Numbered from the stretch's first letter, positions 44,203 to 53,576 are shown. The stretch is 64,000 nt of DNA from Alphaproteobacteria bacterium (GCA_028281925.1 JANQIX010000104.1:148900-212899), one strand, 5' to 3'. The notes: generated from the sequence alone by a model not told the origin. Translations and numbers: made by a program.

Positions 44203-44661
44203 ATGTTCGGACGGTCTCTGCGTATCAACCTGAACCATGGCAAGAGCCTGGCCGCGGCGGCCGCGATCGCGTCGATCGCGCTGGGCGCCTGCGTGCCGAT
44301 GGCCCCGATCTACGGCCCGAACCCGGGCGGAGGCGGTCAGCCCGGCGCCAACCCGATACCGGCCACCTACGTCACCGCCAGCGAATGCACCCAGCGCACC
44401 GGCAATAATGGCGGCCGCGGTTTCTGGGACATCGGCCTGAGCCAGTGCTACTCCTGCCCAACGGACTCAGCGCGTACGGTCTTCGACGTGCGCAGTGGCC
44501 AAGCCTGCCAGTCGGGCGGCGTGTTCGGCCCCATGACGTCCGCGGAGAATCTTGGCGGCTCGGGTTGCCCGACGGGCAGCTTTCAATCCGGCGGTTCCTG
44601 CTATTCCTGCCCCGGCGGCACCCGGCTGGACACCAGCAGCGGCGCGCCGGTTTGCATCTGA
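44203..44661 (+). CDS. Cys-rich lipoprotein with duplicated CYSCP motif
   Basis: A 152-aa protein with signal sequence ending in a lipobox (SIALGAC, Cys about 30). The mature part has a Gly/Pro-rich spacer and about nine further cysteines. Two segments are related: SQCYSCPTDSARTVFD and GSCYSCPGGTRLDTSS. Each follows a Gly-rich stretch, so a duplicated small disulfide unit is likely. AAGGAGG precedes ATG 44203; an ATG at 44170 is less likely. I recognise no named family. Similar short Cys-rich lipoproteins occur in marine alphaproteobacteria, to my knowledge without known function. Confidence 0.8.
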   Translation: MFGRSLRINLNHGKSLAAAAAIASIALGACVPMAPIYGPNPGGGGQPGANPIPATYVTASECTQRTGNNGGRGFWDIGLSQCYSCPTDSARTVFDVRSGQACQSGGVFGPMTSAENLGGSGCPTGSFQSGGSCYSCPGGTRLDTSSGAPVCI

Positions 44662-44670
44662 TACGCTCCA

Positions 44671-44708
44671 CGAGCCGGTTCAGCGGGCAATACGACCGGA
44701 CCGGCTCG
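44671..44708. repeat. 9-bp inverted repeat downstream of Cys-rich lipoprotein gene
   Basis: Arms CGAGCCGGT (44671-44679) and ACCGGCTCG (44700-44708) are perfect, 20 nt apart, 10 bp after the stop. There is no T-run, so this may be a transcript-end hairpin rather than a classic terminator. Confidence 0.45.
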
Positions 44709-44809
44709 CACAGAGCCTCGGCGAAGAAGGAAAGCCAGGCATGACCCAGGCAGGACGAGAGGCCAGCCGGCGAGACGTCGGTCAGGAGAACGGATCCGGG
44801 CGCGCGGAC

Positions 44810-45475
44810 TTAGAGCTCGCGCGCCGGGTCGATCAGCCCTTCCTTCAGCGCCAGGGCGACCAGTTGCGCGACAGACGAGACCTCAAGCTTTTGCATCAGG
44901 CTGGTGCGGTGCTTGTCGACCGTCTTGATGCTGATGCCCAAGCTGGCCGCAATCTCCTTGTTCGACCGGCCGGCAATGATCAGGTTCAGCGTCTGCCGTT
45001 CGCGGTCCGTCAGACCGCCGCGCGAGGGCCGCATCTCAAGCTTGTCGACGAAGGCGCTGGCGATATGGCGGCCGCCATGCAGGATCAGCGGCAGCTTGGC
45101 GAACATTTCCCCATTGTCGGCCGCCTTGGAAAACAGGCCGTCGACGCCGGCATCGATCAGGTCGCCGATCAGCCCTGGCGCCGAGATGCCGGTGAAAACG
45201 ACGACCTTGGTCTCCGGGCTCCAGCGCCGCACCTCCAGCATCACCTCAACGCCACCGGCATGCGGCATCGAGACGTCCAGGATCAGCAGATCCGGCTGGT
45301 GGCGTTTGACGGCGGCAATGGCGGCCAGGCCGTCGCCCGCCTCTCCAACCACCCGGATGGCGGACGCTGCAGCGACAACCCCCGGTGCCTCCAGCGCCGC
45401 CCGCAATCCGGCACGGACGATCTGGTGGTCGTCTGCCAGCACGGCCCGATAGGCGAACGGGTCGGCGTCGGTCAC
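44810..45475 (-). CDS. NarL/FixJ-type response regulator (LuxR HTH)
   Basis: A 221-aa regulator. Receiver: VLADDHQIVRAGLR, phospho-Asp67 in LLILDVSMPHAGG, VVVFTG. HTH: GLTDRERQTLNLIIAGRSNKEIAASLGISIKTVDKHRTSLMQKL (read in parts). It is divergent from a sensor kinase gene only 38 bp away, so the two are a likely pair sharing a promoter region. Confidence 0.92.
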   Translation of the reverse strand: MTDADPFAYRAVLADDHQIVRAGLRAALEAPGVVAAASAIRVVGEAGDGLAAIAAVKRHQPDLLILDVSMPHAGGVEVMLEVRRWSPETKVVVFTGISAPGLIGDLIDAGVDGLFSKAADNGEMFAKLPLILHGGRHIASAFVDKLEMRPSRGGLTDRERQTLNLIIAGRSNKEIAASLGISIKTVDKHRTSLMQKLEVSSVAQLVALALKEGLIDPAREL

Positions 45476-45513
45476 GGCGGTTTCCTGTTACGGCGTTGCG
45501 CTGCACTGCCATC

Positions 45514-47559
45514 ATGGCGGCCAAGATGACCGGATCAAGCCCGATATCGCGCCTTTGGGCAATGCTTGGCGCCGCGCTGTCAGCACTGCCGCTCGTGCTC
45601 GTCCTGGTGTCGGCTGCCCTGGCGTTCGATCTGACGCCTGGCGAGCGGGCCCAGGTGCCGGGCGTGGAAATCCGCTATTTGGAGGATTCCGGCGCCGCCA
45701 TGACACTGGAGCAAGCGCTGGCGGCCGACCGTTCCGGAGAGGCGACGCCGATCCCCGGCGACTCTGTGGATTTCGGGCTGGTCTTCGGCAGCTATTGGCT
45801 GTTCGTCACGATCGCCAACGACACCAACGACGCCGGCACTTGGTATGTTGCCACCCGTGCCCCCTTCGTGCCGGACTTGCACATCCACTTGCAGTCCGAC
45901 GACGGTCGCCAGTCAACCTTGCTCGAGTCGAGTTACGACACGCCGCATGCCGATCGGCCCATCGATCACCGCTTCCTGGTCAGCGCGCCGTTCCAACTGA
46001 CGCCCGGGGAACGGGCGGATCTGGCGATCCAACTCAGAACCGGCGGCGTCAGTACCCTGCCCTTCACGATCGAAACCGTAGAGAGCCTGCGGGGCCTCTT
46101 GACCTTCGATGCGGCGCTGACCGGCATCTTCTATGCATTCAGCGCCGCAGCGATTCTCTTCTTCGTTCTGTTCAGCATCGCCGTGCGGCAGTCGTTGGGC
46201 CTACTCCATGCCGGTCTGCTGGCCATGGCGCTGGTGCTGCTGGCCCAGATCGACGGGCTGACCTTCCAGTTCCTGTGGCCCGCGTTTCCCGTCTGGAACG
46301 CGTATGCGGCCCTGCCGATCTGGCTCGCCATCTGCGCCTTCGGCTTTTACGTCGCCGGCGTTCACAGGGACACATTCACCCCTAGCCCACGGTTTCGGCG
46401 CCTCACGACCGTCATGACCGCCGTCAGCTTGGGCATGATCGTGCTGGTGCCGTTCGCCCCCCTCGGTCCCCTTGCGCTTGCCGCCTATGCGATGCTGGCC
46501 CTGATGCTGGTCTGCCAGGCATGGGGCGCTCTGGCCATGGTTCGGCAGACGGGCGGGGTCGGGCGCACCGGCATGTCCGGCGCGGCCATCATGGCACTCG
46601 GCGTCACGACGATGATCGGACTCTCGCTGGCCGGCGTGCAGATGCCGCCGCTTCTGGTCAACAACGCCCACCGTATCTTCTATCTGTTCATCAGCCTCAC
46701 CACGATGCTGACCTTCGTTGGCTTCGTCATGCGGTTGCGCCGCGATCACGAAGGCGCGCTGGAGCGCGAAGTGGAGGCTGCCCGTCGCGACGCGGAACTG
46801 AACCGCGAGCTGTTCGAGAGCGAGAAGAAGTATGCCCGGGCCCGTGACTTGGCCGATACACGCCAGCGGCGGCTGGCCGCCGCATCGCACGACATCAAAC
46901 AACCGCTGGCGTCGCTGCGCCTGTCGCTGGACGCGCTGGTCGCCGACGGCGACCCCGGCGTGCGGAAGGGGCTGAAAGAGGCGTTCGACTATCTTGAAGG
47001 CCTGACCGGCACCTACATGGCCGAAGCGCGCGAGGGCCCCGAGAGCGAACGCGACGCGGCCCAGGGCGAGGCGACGCCGGATGCCCCCGACCAATCGGAG
47101 CCCTATCCCCTGTCGCTGGTCACGGACACCGTCGACCAGATGTTCCGTGACGAAGCTGCCGGCAAGGGCCTGGCCTTCCGCAGCCGCGGCTCTGGCCAGC
47201 TGATCACCGTGCCCGTCCTGCCGCTGATGCGTCTGGTCAACAACTTGGTCGCCAACGCGGTGAAACACACGGCAGCTGGCACGATCTCCGTTCTGTCCGG
47301 CGAGGCTGAGGGGCACGTCTACCTGGAGGTGACGGACACCGGACCGGGGATGACGCCCGAGGCGCTGGCGGAATTCCGACAGGCCGGACGTAAGGGCGTG
47401 GACTCAGCTGGCGAAGGCTTGGGCTTGGCGATCGCCGATGAAGTCACCCGCGGCCTTGGCCTGTCGCTCGAAATCGACACCGAGCCCGGCCGCGGGACCC
47501 GGATGCGCATCCTCGTGCCGGCCCACTTCGTGCACACCGACCGATCGGCCAGCGCATAG
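45514..47559 (+). CDS. Sensor histidine kinase with 7TMR-DISM-type sensor
   Basis: A 681-aa kinase. After a signal-like helix comes an extracellular DISM-type beta domain (SGEATPIPGDSVDFGLVFGSYWLFVTI read in parts), seven helices (about residues 195-405), a coiled coil, and a kinase core with phospho-His459 in AASHDIKQPLASLRLSLDAL. The HATPase is present (NNLVANAVKHTAAG, TDTGPGMTPEAL, GEGLGLAIADEVTRGLG). HDxKQPL is typical of a subgroup of hybrid kinases, but no receiver is fused. Its response regulator is the divergent LuxR-type gene. Ligand is probably a small carbohydrate or other extracellular signal. Confidence 0.9.
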   Translation: MAAKMTGSSPISRLWAMLGAALSALPLVLVLVSAALAFDLTPGERAQVPGVEIRYLEDSGAAMTLEQALAADRSGEATPIPGDSVDFGLVFGSYWLFVTIANDTNDAGTWYVATRAPFVPDLHIHLQSDDGRQSTLLESSYDTPHADRPIDHRFLVSAPFQLTPGERADLAIQLRTGGVSTLPFTIETVESLRGLLTFDAALTGIFYAFSAAAILFFVLFSIAVRQSLGLLHAGLLAMALVLLAQIDGLTFQFLWPAFPVWNAYAALPIWLAICAFGFYVAGVHRDTFTPSPRFRRLTTVMTAVSLGMIVLVPFAPLGPLALAAYAMLALMLVCQAWGALAMVRQTGGVGRTGMSGAAIMALGVTTMIGLSLAGVQMPPLLVNNAHRIFYLFISLTTMLTFVGFVMRLRRDHEGALEREVEAARRDAELNRELFESEKKYARARDLADTRQRRLAAASHDIKQPLASLRLSLDALVADGDPGVRKGLKEAFDYLEGLTGTYMAEAREGPESERDAAQGEATPDAPDQSEPYPLSLVTDTVDQMFRDEAAGKGLAFRSRGSGQLITVPVLPLMRLVNNLVANAVKHTAAGTISVLSGEAEGHVYLEVTDTGPGMTPEALAEFRQAGRKGVDSAGEGLGLAIADEVTRGLGLSLEIDTEPGRGTRMRILVPAHFVHTDRSASA

Positions 47560-47590
47560 ATGCAAAGCGCCGACTGTCGGGCATAGGCGC

Positions 47591-48832
47591 TCAGTCGTAC
47601 TCCACCACAAGGCTCTTTGCGAATGCGCCGTTATGGACCAGCCGCCCATCGTCGCCCCGGGCGCGGCGCAGATTGGAGCGCTTCAACACCGCCTTGCAGA
47701 TCGCAGGCGTCATCTGCCGATTGACGAACACCCCGAAACAGAGATGCGGCCCCCAGCCGAAATGCATGTAGTGCTGCCACGGTCGGTCGACGCGGAACGC
47801 CGCAGGACGATCCAGCACGCGATCGTCGTACATGGCTGACCGAGTCAGCGCGAAAACCGTGGCCCCCTTAGGGATCACCTTCTCCCGGCGCGTTCCTTTT
47901 GCGATCGTGTAGGGACGCGCACAGGTGCGAAAGAGACCGGGTGTCAGCGGGAAGAAACGCAACGCCTCGAAGACGTAGTTGGCGACGCGGTCGTCGTCGC
48001 CGTCCTTCGCGGCCCTGCAGGCGATTGCAAGCTGCACCGGCCGATCCAGCAAGACATCGAACAGCTGCGGAATGATCATGGGCGGCTGGGGAAAGCCACC
48101 GACGATGAAGGCGATCAGATTGTTGCGGATTTGTTCATCCGTGAGGGGCCGGCCCGCGGCCTGGAACTGCAGGCAGCGTTCCAGCAGGTCGTCGTGCTCG
48201 CCCATCGCCGTCTTGCGCGCGGCGATCGCTCCGTCGACATAGTCGCGCATTGTGGCCGCGACGGCGTCGACGCGTTGACGCAGCGCCGGATCGTTGCCGC
48301 GATCGACGAACTGGAACTCGAACAGAAGACGCGCCCAATCGGAATAGGTCTCGGTGCTCGTGTCGTCCGGACCAGGCAGGCCGAAGTAGCGGCCGAAGAA
48401 GCGTGTGGTCACGTCCTGCGTCAGCTGCATGGCGATATCGAGCCGGCCGCCGGCCGCTTCGACCACCTCATCGGCCAGCGCCTCGACCTCAGGCTTGGCG
48501 CGGTCGATAGCCTCTTCCTTCGGCATGATCTCATAGAACAGGGACTTCTCGTCCGCGCGTTCGGGATCGTCATCCTTGCCAAGGAAGACGTTTCCGCCCC
48601 CCATCATGACCTTGATCTTCTCCGCATAGGGCACGCGGAATGTAGTGAGTTCGTGCAAGACCTCCTGCACGTCGTCTAAGCGCGTGACGACAGCGGTGGT
48701 CTTACCACCCAATGCGAAGATGGGGATCGGCCAGAAACAACGCAGCTGGCGATAGAAGAAATCCGTTCGGTTGACGGCCCACCGTGCCAGTCGAGCGACA
48801 AAGCCGCTCTTTTGCCGCTTACTCTCGGTCAT
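47591..48832 (-). CDS. Cytochrome P450 with atypical I-helix
   Basis: A 413-aa P450. The heme loop FGWGPHLCFG carries Cys365 as iron ligand, and the ExxR motif is in VFEALRFFP. The I-helix lacks the acid-alcohol pair of monooxygenases: it reads FIVGGFPQPPM where AGxET/AGxDT is usual. Peroxide-using or hydroperoxide-rearranging P450s can lack that pair, so a peroxide- or hydroperoxide-dependent reaction is possible. ATG 48832 gives a normal length; upstream frame is non-protein. It is divergent from the DyP peroxidase operon with 16-bp direct repeats in the shared promoter. Confidence 0.88.
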   Translation of the reverse strand: MTESKRQKSGFVARLARWAVNRTDFFYRQLRCFWPIPIFALGGKTTAVVTRLDDVQEVLHELTTFRVPYAEKIKVMMGGGNVFLGKDDDPERADEKSLFYEIMPKEEAIDRAKPEVEALADEVVEAAGGRLDIAMQLTQDVTTRFFGRYFGLPGPDDTSTETYSDWARLLFEFQFVDRGNDPALRQRVDAVAATMRDYVDGAIAARKTAMGEHDDLLERCLQFQAAGRPLTDEQIRNNLIAFIVGGFPQPPMIIPQLFDVLLDRPVQLAIACRAAKDGDDDRVANYVFEALRFFPLTPGLFRTCARPYTIAKGTRREKVIPKGATVFALTRSAMYDDRVLDRPAAFRVDRPWQHYMHFGWGPHLCFGVFVNRQMTPAICKAVLKRSNLRRARGDDGRLVHNGAFAKSLVVEYD

Positions 48833-48956
48833 TTCTCTACTATCCCGAACAGGTGTCGCACAATCACAGGGTAGACGGCATTGACGATCGAAACCACAAT
48901 ATATAGTGGCAGTCTGCGAAAGTAATTGACGATGATACGATAATAAAAAGTATTGG

Positions 48957-49005
48957 TAATTGCTACCGCCTGTGGCTACCATCCGCCGATAATTGCTACC
49001 GCCTG
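48957..49005. promoter_or_regulatory. Pair of 16-bp direct repeats between P450 and DyP operons
   Basis: TAATTGCTACCGCCTG occurs at 48957-48972 and again at 48990-49005, a 33-bp period (about three helical turns). A related TGGCTACC lies between. It sits between the divergent starts at 48832 and 49068, so it is a likely operator for a regulator of both. Confidence 0.6.
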
Positions 49006-49067
49006 CTGGCGGCCGCCCGCGGAGACAACAGCCGGCTCAGATCGGCGCAAACAGGGATGGCGGGTCA

Positions 49068-50303
49068 ATGAGTCAGACGATTTTTACCGTTGTCTCGCCC
49101 GTACGGCCCGGCGAGCAGGGCAAGCTTAACGATCTGCTGGTCGATCTTGGCTATATCGGCCCGCTCCCTGAACAGGACCCCTTCGGCTTCGGCAAGGTGC
49201 GCACGCTGCACTTCGCCAGCGTCTTCCTCTACGACGACGCAGAGGATGGCTGGTCGCTTGTCTTCGAAAGCAATATCGACGGCGAAATCGAGGCCTATAT
49301 CGACAGTCTGTTCGCGGTTGCGACGGATCAGGACGGCGGGAAGTTCCTGATCGACCTCTACGCCCGTTGCCAAGGTTTTGTCGGCAAGACACTGCCCGAT
49401 CTGAAACGCTACATGCTGGACCGGGTGCACCGCCCGCAGGCGGGGTACGTCTCCGCCGTCAATATGACGCGCGATCGCATTCTGCAGGATGCCGCAGTCT
49501 ACCGCGTGGTCGACGAGGTTCTCGGCTCGGGCGCGGAGGTGATGGCGCCGGCAGAGGCGCAGGCCAAGGTCTTCGAGGCGCTGGACGCCGATCCTGAGAC
49601 GAAGGACACGTGGAAGGTGGCCGATGAGGGCACCTCCCCCGGCCTGATCCGCGGGATCGGCGCGGTCGCCGAGGCGGTGGTGAATGCGATCGGCTTTGCC
49701 GTGACGGCTCTGATCAACCTGATCCCGGAACGCGTCGCTCGGCAGGACAGCCTGCGGCCGGATCTCGATCTCGTCGACTCACAGAAGCAGTACGAAGACT
49801 TCCTGCCCACCAACCACATGGTGAGCGTCGTCCACCTGCATTCGGATTTCGGCCGGCTGACGGCCAAGCGCTGTGCCTACGGCCTGCTGCGAGCCCTTGT
49901 GACTTTGCTGTATCACAAGGGCAAGCTGGGCGTGATCGAGACGATCCACTTCGCCCATTGGGTCATCTTGAATCGCGGCAGGCGGCTGTTGTTCGTCAGC
50001 AACTTCGGCGGCAGCTGGGACAGCTATCTCGACGACTTCACCTTGAAGTCGGCCCGCGGTCTGACCCTCGCCTGGGCGCACGGCATCGGCTTTCCGAAAT
50101 CGCGGTTCATGCTGCTCGGCGGCGCAGCGAAAGGGCCTGAGTTCATCGACTGGGCGCGCCGATCGATGGTGCCCACACAGGTTTGGTACAAGGCCTACCC
50201 CGGCGTGAGTGCCAGGAACATCAACCGCAATCGGAAGCTGCGGGACGGATTGACGAAGGCCAAGGCGAACCCAAGCAAGACCGAATGGCTGGAGCTCGTT
50301 TAA
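49068..50303 (+). CDS. Unknown protein with internal duplication, DyP-peroxidase neighbour
   Basis: A 411-aa soluble protein. Two segments are alike: residues 48-82 (LHFASVFLYDDAEDGWSLV, FESNIDGEIEAYIDSLF) and residues 293-325 (IHFAHWVILNRGRRLLFVSN, FGGSWDSYLDDF). Each looks like one ferredoxin-like alpha/beta unit, a fold shared with DyP peroxidases and small monooxygenases. A hydrophobic stretch near residues 205-230 lies between them. No heme motif is visible. The gene ends 4 bp before the DyP gene, so it probably works with that enzyme. I know no named family. ATG 49068 is chosen because the protein matches from there. Confidence 0.75.
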   Translation: MSQTIFTVVSPVRPGEQGKLNDLLVDLGYIGPLPEQDPFGFGKVRTLHFASVFLYDDAEDGWSLVFESNIDGEIEAYIDSLFAVATDQDGGKFLIDLYARCQGFVGKTLPDLKRYMLDRVHRPQAGYVSAVNMTRDRILQDAAVYRVVDEVLGSGAEVMAPAEAQAKVFEALDADPETKDTWKVADEGTSPGLIRGIGAVAEAVVNAIGFAVTALINLIPERVARQDSLRPDLDLVDSQKQYEDFLPTNHMVSVVHLHSDFGRLTAKRCAYGLLRALVTLLYHKGKLGVIETIHFAHWVILNRGRRLLFVSNFGGSWDSYLDDFTLKSARGLTLAWAHGIGFPKSRFMLLGGAAKGPEFIDWARRSMVPTQVWYKAYPGVSARNINRNRKLRDGLTKAKANPSKTEWLELV

Positions 50304-50307
50304 CGCC

Positions 50308-51711
50308 ATGGGAAGCGAAGAATTCACGCGGCATCCCGATATCCAGGGCCTCCTGTTCCGCGGGTATGCGAATCTCTACCATGCGGGCTACGGCTTCTTT
50401 CGCATTGTGGATCGAACGGCCTGCAAGTTCTGGCTGACTGGCCTGCTGGATAGCGAACGCATTTCCACGGCCAAGGACGGCCCGCCTGAGCTCGGCACAC
50501 AGCGGCTGAACATCGCCTTTGCTGCGTCGGGGCTTGAGGCGTTGTTGGGTGCTGGCTGGATACCGGACAGCTACGAGCCTCCGTTCGTGGAGGGGATGGT
50601 GACCGCGCACCGCTGCCGGCTGCTGGGGGACGTGGAAGACAACGATCCGGAGCATTGGCGCTGGGGTAAAGAGCAAGATTTCGACGGCCTTTTCATGGCG
50701 TTTGGCAACTCAGGCGATGAGGCCGAACAGCTTCTGGCCGATCACCTCTGCAGCGACAATGGTGTCGTTCGCGTACAGACCGTCTATGGGCACCTGAACG
50801 GCCACGAGAAGGACGGCGAAAGGGAGGCGTTCGGCTTCAGGGACGGCATCTCGCAACCCATCATCGAAGGTACGAGTCGATATAGAGATTTGCCAAAGGA
50901 GGCCGCCCTGCACGGCGTTCCGGCGGGGGAGATGATCCTTGGCTATCCCGACGGCACCGGCAAGCTGCCGCGCACGCCGGCCGTTAGCGCAGCAAGCGAT
51001 CCCCGAGGATGGCTCAAGCCGCATTGGGAGTGGCCCGAACGCCGCGACCTGGGCATGAACGGCAGCTACCTGGTCTTCCGGCAGCTGGCCCAGGATACGG
51101 AGGGGTTCTGGCGATACGTCAACGAGGCGGCTGCCGGTGGTCAGGAGACGCCTTTGGAGCTGGCCGAAAAGATGGTCGGACGGCGGAAAGACGGTACTTC
51201 GATGGAGAAGTATCCCAAGTCGGACAAAGAGAACAACAACCTCTTCAACTTTGCGAAGGATGATGCCCAAGGGAAGTTCTGCCCTGTCGGCTCTCACATC
51301 CGGCGCAGCAATCCGCGTGCAACTGGGTCCAAGACGGAAAAAGCGTCGCTGAAGGTGACCCTGCGCCACCGGATTCTCCGTCGTGGCCGCGTCTACGAGG
51401 ACGCAGAGCTGGGCGAGGTCGGATTGCAGTTCATCTGCTTCAACGCGTCTATCGCCCGGCAGTTCGAGTTCATCCAGGGGTCCTGGTGCAACAATCAGTT
51501 CTTTGACGGACTGCAGCGAGAGGTCGATCCGATCATCGGCACGGTGCGAAAGCCTGGAAACGGTCTCGACGCTGTTGACCGATTCACCATACCCCGGGAT
51601 CCCTACCGGCGGCGCCTGGACGGCATACCCACTTTCGTGACCATGAAAGGCGGCGGCTACTTCTTCATGCCCGGCATGGCCGCCCTTCGGTGCATTGCTA
51701 CCGCGCCCTGA
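50308..51711 (+). CDS. DyP-type heme peroxidase
   Basis: A 467-aa dye-decolorizing-type peroxidase. The GxxDG motif is FGFRDGISQP, with the catalytic Asp; the proximal heme His and neighbouring Arg are in GSHIRRSNPR. There is no Tat signal, so it is probably cytoplasmic. It uses peroxide to oxidise an unknown substrate. It sits 4 bp after the unknown two-unit protein and is divergent from a P450 that may share its oxidant. A short ATTGCTACCGC near its 3' end resembles the promoter repeats and is probably chance. Confidence 0.9.
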   Translation: MGSEEFTRHPDIQGLLFRGYANLYHAGYGFFRIVDRTACKFWLTGLLDSERISTAKDGPPELGTQRLNIAFAASGLEALLGAGWIPDSYEPPFVEGMVTAHRCRLLGDVEDNDPEHWRWGKEQDFDGLFMAFGNSGDEAEQLLADHLCSDNGVVRVQTVYGHLNGHEKDGEREAFGFRDGISQPIIEGTSRYRDLPKEAALHGVPAGEMILGYPDGTGKLPRTPAVSAASDPRGWLKPHWEWPERRDLGMNGSYLVFRQLAQDTEGFWRYVNEAAAGGQETPLELAEKMVGRRKDGTSMEKYPKSDKENNNLFNFAKDDAQGKFCPVGSHIRRSNPRATGSKTEKASLKVTLRHRILRRGRVYEDAELGEVGLQFICFNASIARQFEFIQGSWCNNQFFDGLQREVDPIIGTVRKPGNGLDAVDRFTIPRDPYRRRLDGIPTFVTMKGGGYFFMPGMAALRCIATAP

Positions 51712-51774
51712 CTTGACCGGTACGGTTCCGCAACAACAAGGCAGGTGAACGGTTCGGCCGCGCTAACGGTGCTT

Positions 51775-53484
51775 TCACGCCGCTTGGCGGTCGTCACCCC
51801 CAGCGGTTCCCAGCGTCGTCATCCGGCCGTCATCACCCACCACAAGGCATCGATCGGCAGCGTCGAAGTAGCGGTCGTCATGCGATACGGCGACGACCGT
51901 GGCCCCGCGGCGCTTCAGCTCCGGCAGCAGTTCCCGATAGAAGACGCGGCGGAAGATCGGATCCTGCTCGGCCGCCCATTCGTCGAACACGATTACCGGA
52001 CGGCGGTCTAGGTACACCTGCAACAGTGCCAGGCGCCGCCGCTGGCCGGCCGAAAGATGGGTGGTCGACAGCCGGCCGTCGGTCACCGTCACTTTGTCGG
52101 CCAGCTTCAGCCGCTCAAGCAGGCCTTCGATCTCGCCAGGCTGCAGGTCCTCCGGCAGGATCAGATCGTCAAACAGGTGGAAATCGTAGAAGACTGTGGA
52201 GAACAGCTCGCGATAACTCTCCCCCTCACCATCCGCGACCGCACGGCCGTCCAGTTCTACCGACCCCGTCTTCGGCTGATAGAGGCCCGTCAGCAGCTTC
52301 AACAGCGTGCTCTTGCCCGCCCCGTTCTCACCGGTGATGAAGACGATCTCGCCGCGGTCCACCGTCAGGTCCACAGGGCCGAGGGCAAAGCCGGCCGTAC
52401 CGTCTTTGCCCGGATAGGCGTACTCCACGCCGTTCAACGCAATGCGTTCGAAAGCGGGCACCTGCGGTTGCCCATGCGCTGGGTCGTTCGCCGGGCGGTC
52501 CGCGCCGAGGCTCTTCGACAAGGCCGTGATGCGACGCAGAGCCACCTGGCCGCGGCTCAACAGCGGCAGGGCGTTGACGAGCTGTTCCATCGGCCCGCGC
52601 ACGAACAAGAGCGCCAGGATGAACGCCCCCGCCGTCGACCGGCCGACCCAGTCCTCCAGCGCCAGCACGAGCACCACAGTGGCGAACAACAGCCCCGACG
52701 CAATGGCATCGGCCACGCCGAACTGGCGGCGCATGCGGATCTGAAGCCCGGCAATCCTGTCGATGGCGCCGGCGAGACGAGTGTTCAGCAGCATATCGCG
52801 GCGGGCACGGTTCATGCGCACCTCCTTTCCGCCATCGATCACGCCGCGGAAGTTCTTCAACAGGTCTTCATGTGCGTCGCGCGCTGCCTCCATGCGCTTG
52901 ATGCCGGCCCGCCGGGCACGGGCGTTGGCGAGCACGCCGATGCCAACGGCGATCGCAACGGCAGCAAACAGGGCCGGTGAGAGCCAGGCGAGGTAGCCGA
53001 ACACGGCCATCGTCGTGGCCGCCGCTACGATCAGGGGCGCGATGGCCAGCGTGATGCCACTCAGCGCCTCAAGGTCGCTGGTCAGCACCGCCATCAGGCG
53101 CTGCGGCGTCAGAGCCTCGATCCGCTCCAGAGGTGCCGCGACGATCCGCTGGCAAAGACTGCGGCGAAGCGCTGCGACCACCCGCTGACCGACGACCGTG
53201 TTGCAGATTTCCGAGCAGAAGGACATGGCAAGCGCCACAGCGACCAAGCCGCCGAGGCCAAGCAGAACCCCGTCGGCCGCCCCGCCGTCGGCATTGAGCG
53301 CGCGGTTAACCGATGCCAGCAGCGCGGCAATGGTCGCCCCGCCGGCAAGCCCCAACACCAGGGCCAACGCGGCCAGCGGCCAGACCGGCTTCAACAGTCG
53401 CAAGGTCTCGCGGACGAGGTCTGCCAGGCTGATGGGATGGGACAACGGTTCGGGAGCTTGGCGGGGATCTGCGGGCCGGGTCAT
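51775..53484 (-). CDS. Lasso-peptide exporter (cyclic-peptide-type ABC transporter, McjD-like)
   Basis: A 569-aa permease-ATPase fusion. Six helices precede an ATPase with Walker A GENGAGKSTLLK, signature LSAGQRRRLALLQVYL and Walker B VIVFDEWAAEQDPIFRRVFYRELLPELKRRG (read in parts), followed by VSHDDRYFDAADR. The EWAAEQDP form is typical of cyclic-peptide exporters (SyrD/YojI/McjD). It should export the mature lasso peptides and give self-immunity. It is divergent from precursor 1, with 319 bp between. A TTGA-N7-TGACAACT element on its strand lies 74-92 bp upstream of the start, as for other cluster genes. Confidence 0.88.
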   Translation of the reverse strand: MTRPADPRQAPEPLSHPISLADLVRETLRLLKPVWPLAALALVLGLAGGATIAALLASVNRALNADGGAADGVLLGLGGLVAVALAMSFCSEICNTVVGQRVVAALRRSLCQRIVAAPLERIEALTPQRLMAVLTSDLEALSGITLAIAPLIVAAATTMAVFGYLAWLSPALFAAVAIAVGIGVLANARARRAGIKRMEAARDAHEDLLKNFRGVIDGGKEVRMNRARRDMLLNTRLAGAIDRIAGLQIRMRRQFGVADAIASGLLFATVVLVLALEDWVGRSTAGAFILALLFVRGPMEQLVNALPLLSRGQVALRRITALSKSLGADRPANDPAHGQPQVPAFERIALNGVEYAYPGKDGTAGFALGPVDLTVDRGEIVFITGENGAGKSTLLKLLTGLYQPKTGSVELDGRAVADGEGESYRELFSTVFYDFHLFDDLILPEDLQPGEIEGLLERLKLADKVTVTDGRLSTTHLSAGQRRRLALLQVYLDRRPVIVFDEWAAEQDPIFRRVFYRELLPELKRRGATVVAVSHDDRYFDAADRCLVVGDDGRMTTLGTAGGDDRQAA

Positions 53485-53557
53485 CGCTCAAGGGTCCTCT
53501 GGTCACGGGGTCGGTGTGTCGTCCCGCCAAGAGAATATGGATTGCCATCGGATGGTG

Positions 53558-53576
53558 AGTTGTCAAACATAGTCAA
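53558..53576 (-). promoter_or_regulatory. Cluster regulatory element, copy upstream of exporter
   Basis: On the minus strand: TTGA, 7 nt, TGACAACT. It is the same pattern and spacing as the three plus-strand copies in the cluster. The GCCG extension and fixed downstream TAC of the others are absent; a TATTCT lies near the equivalent position. Confidence 0.55.

Noticed and set aside
51694..51704. ATTGCTACCGC near the end of the DyP gene as a third promoter repeat
   Set aside because: Only 11 bp match and it lies within coding sequence, so chance is likely.
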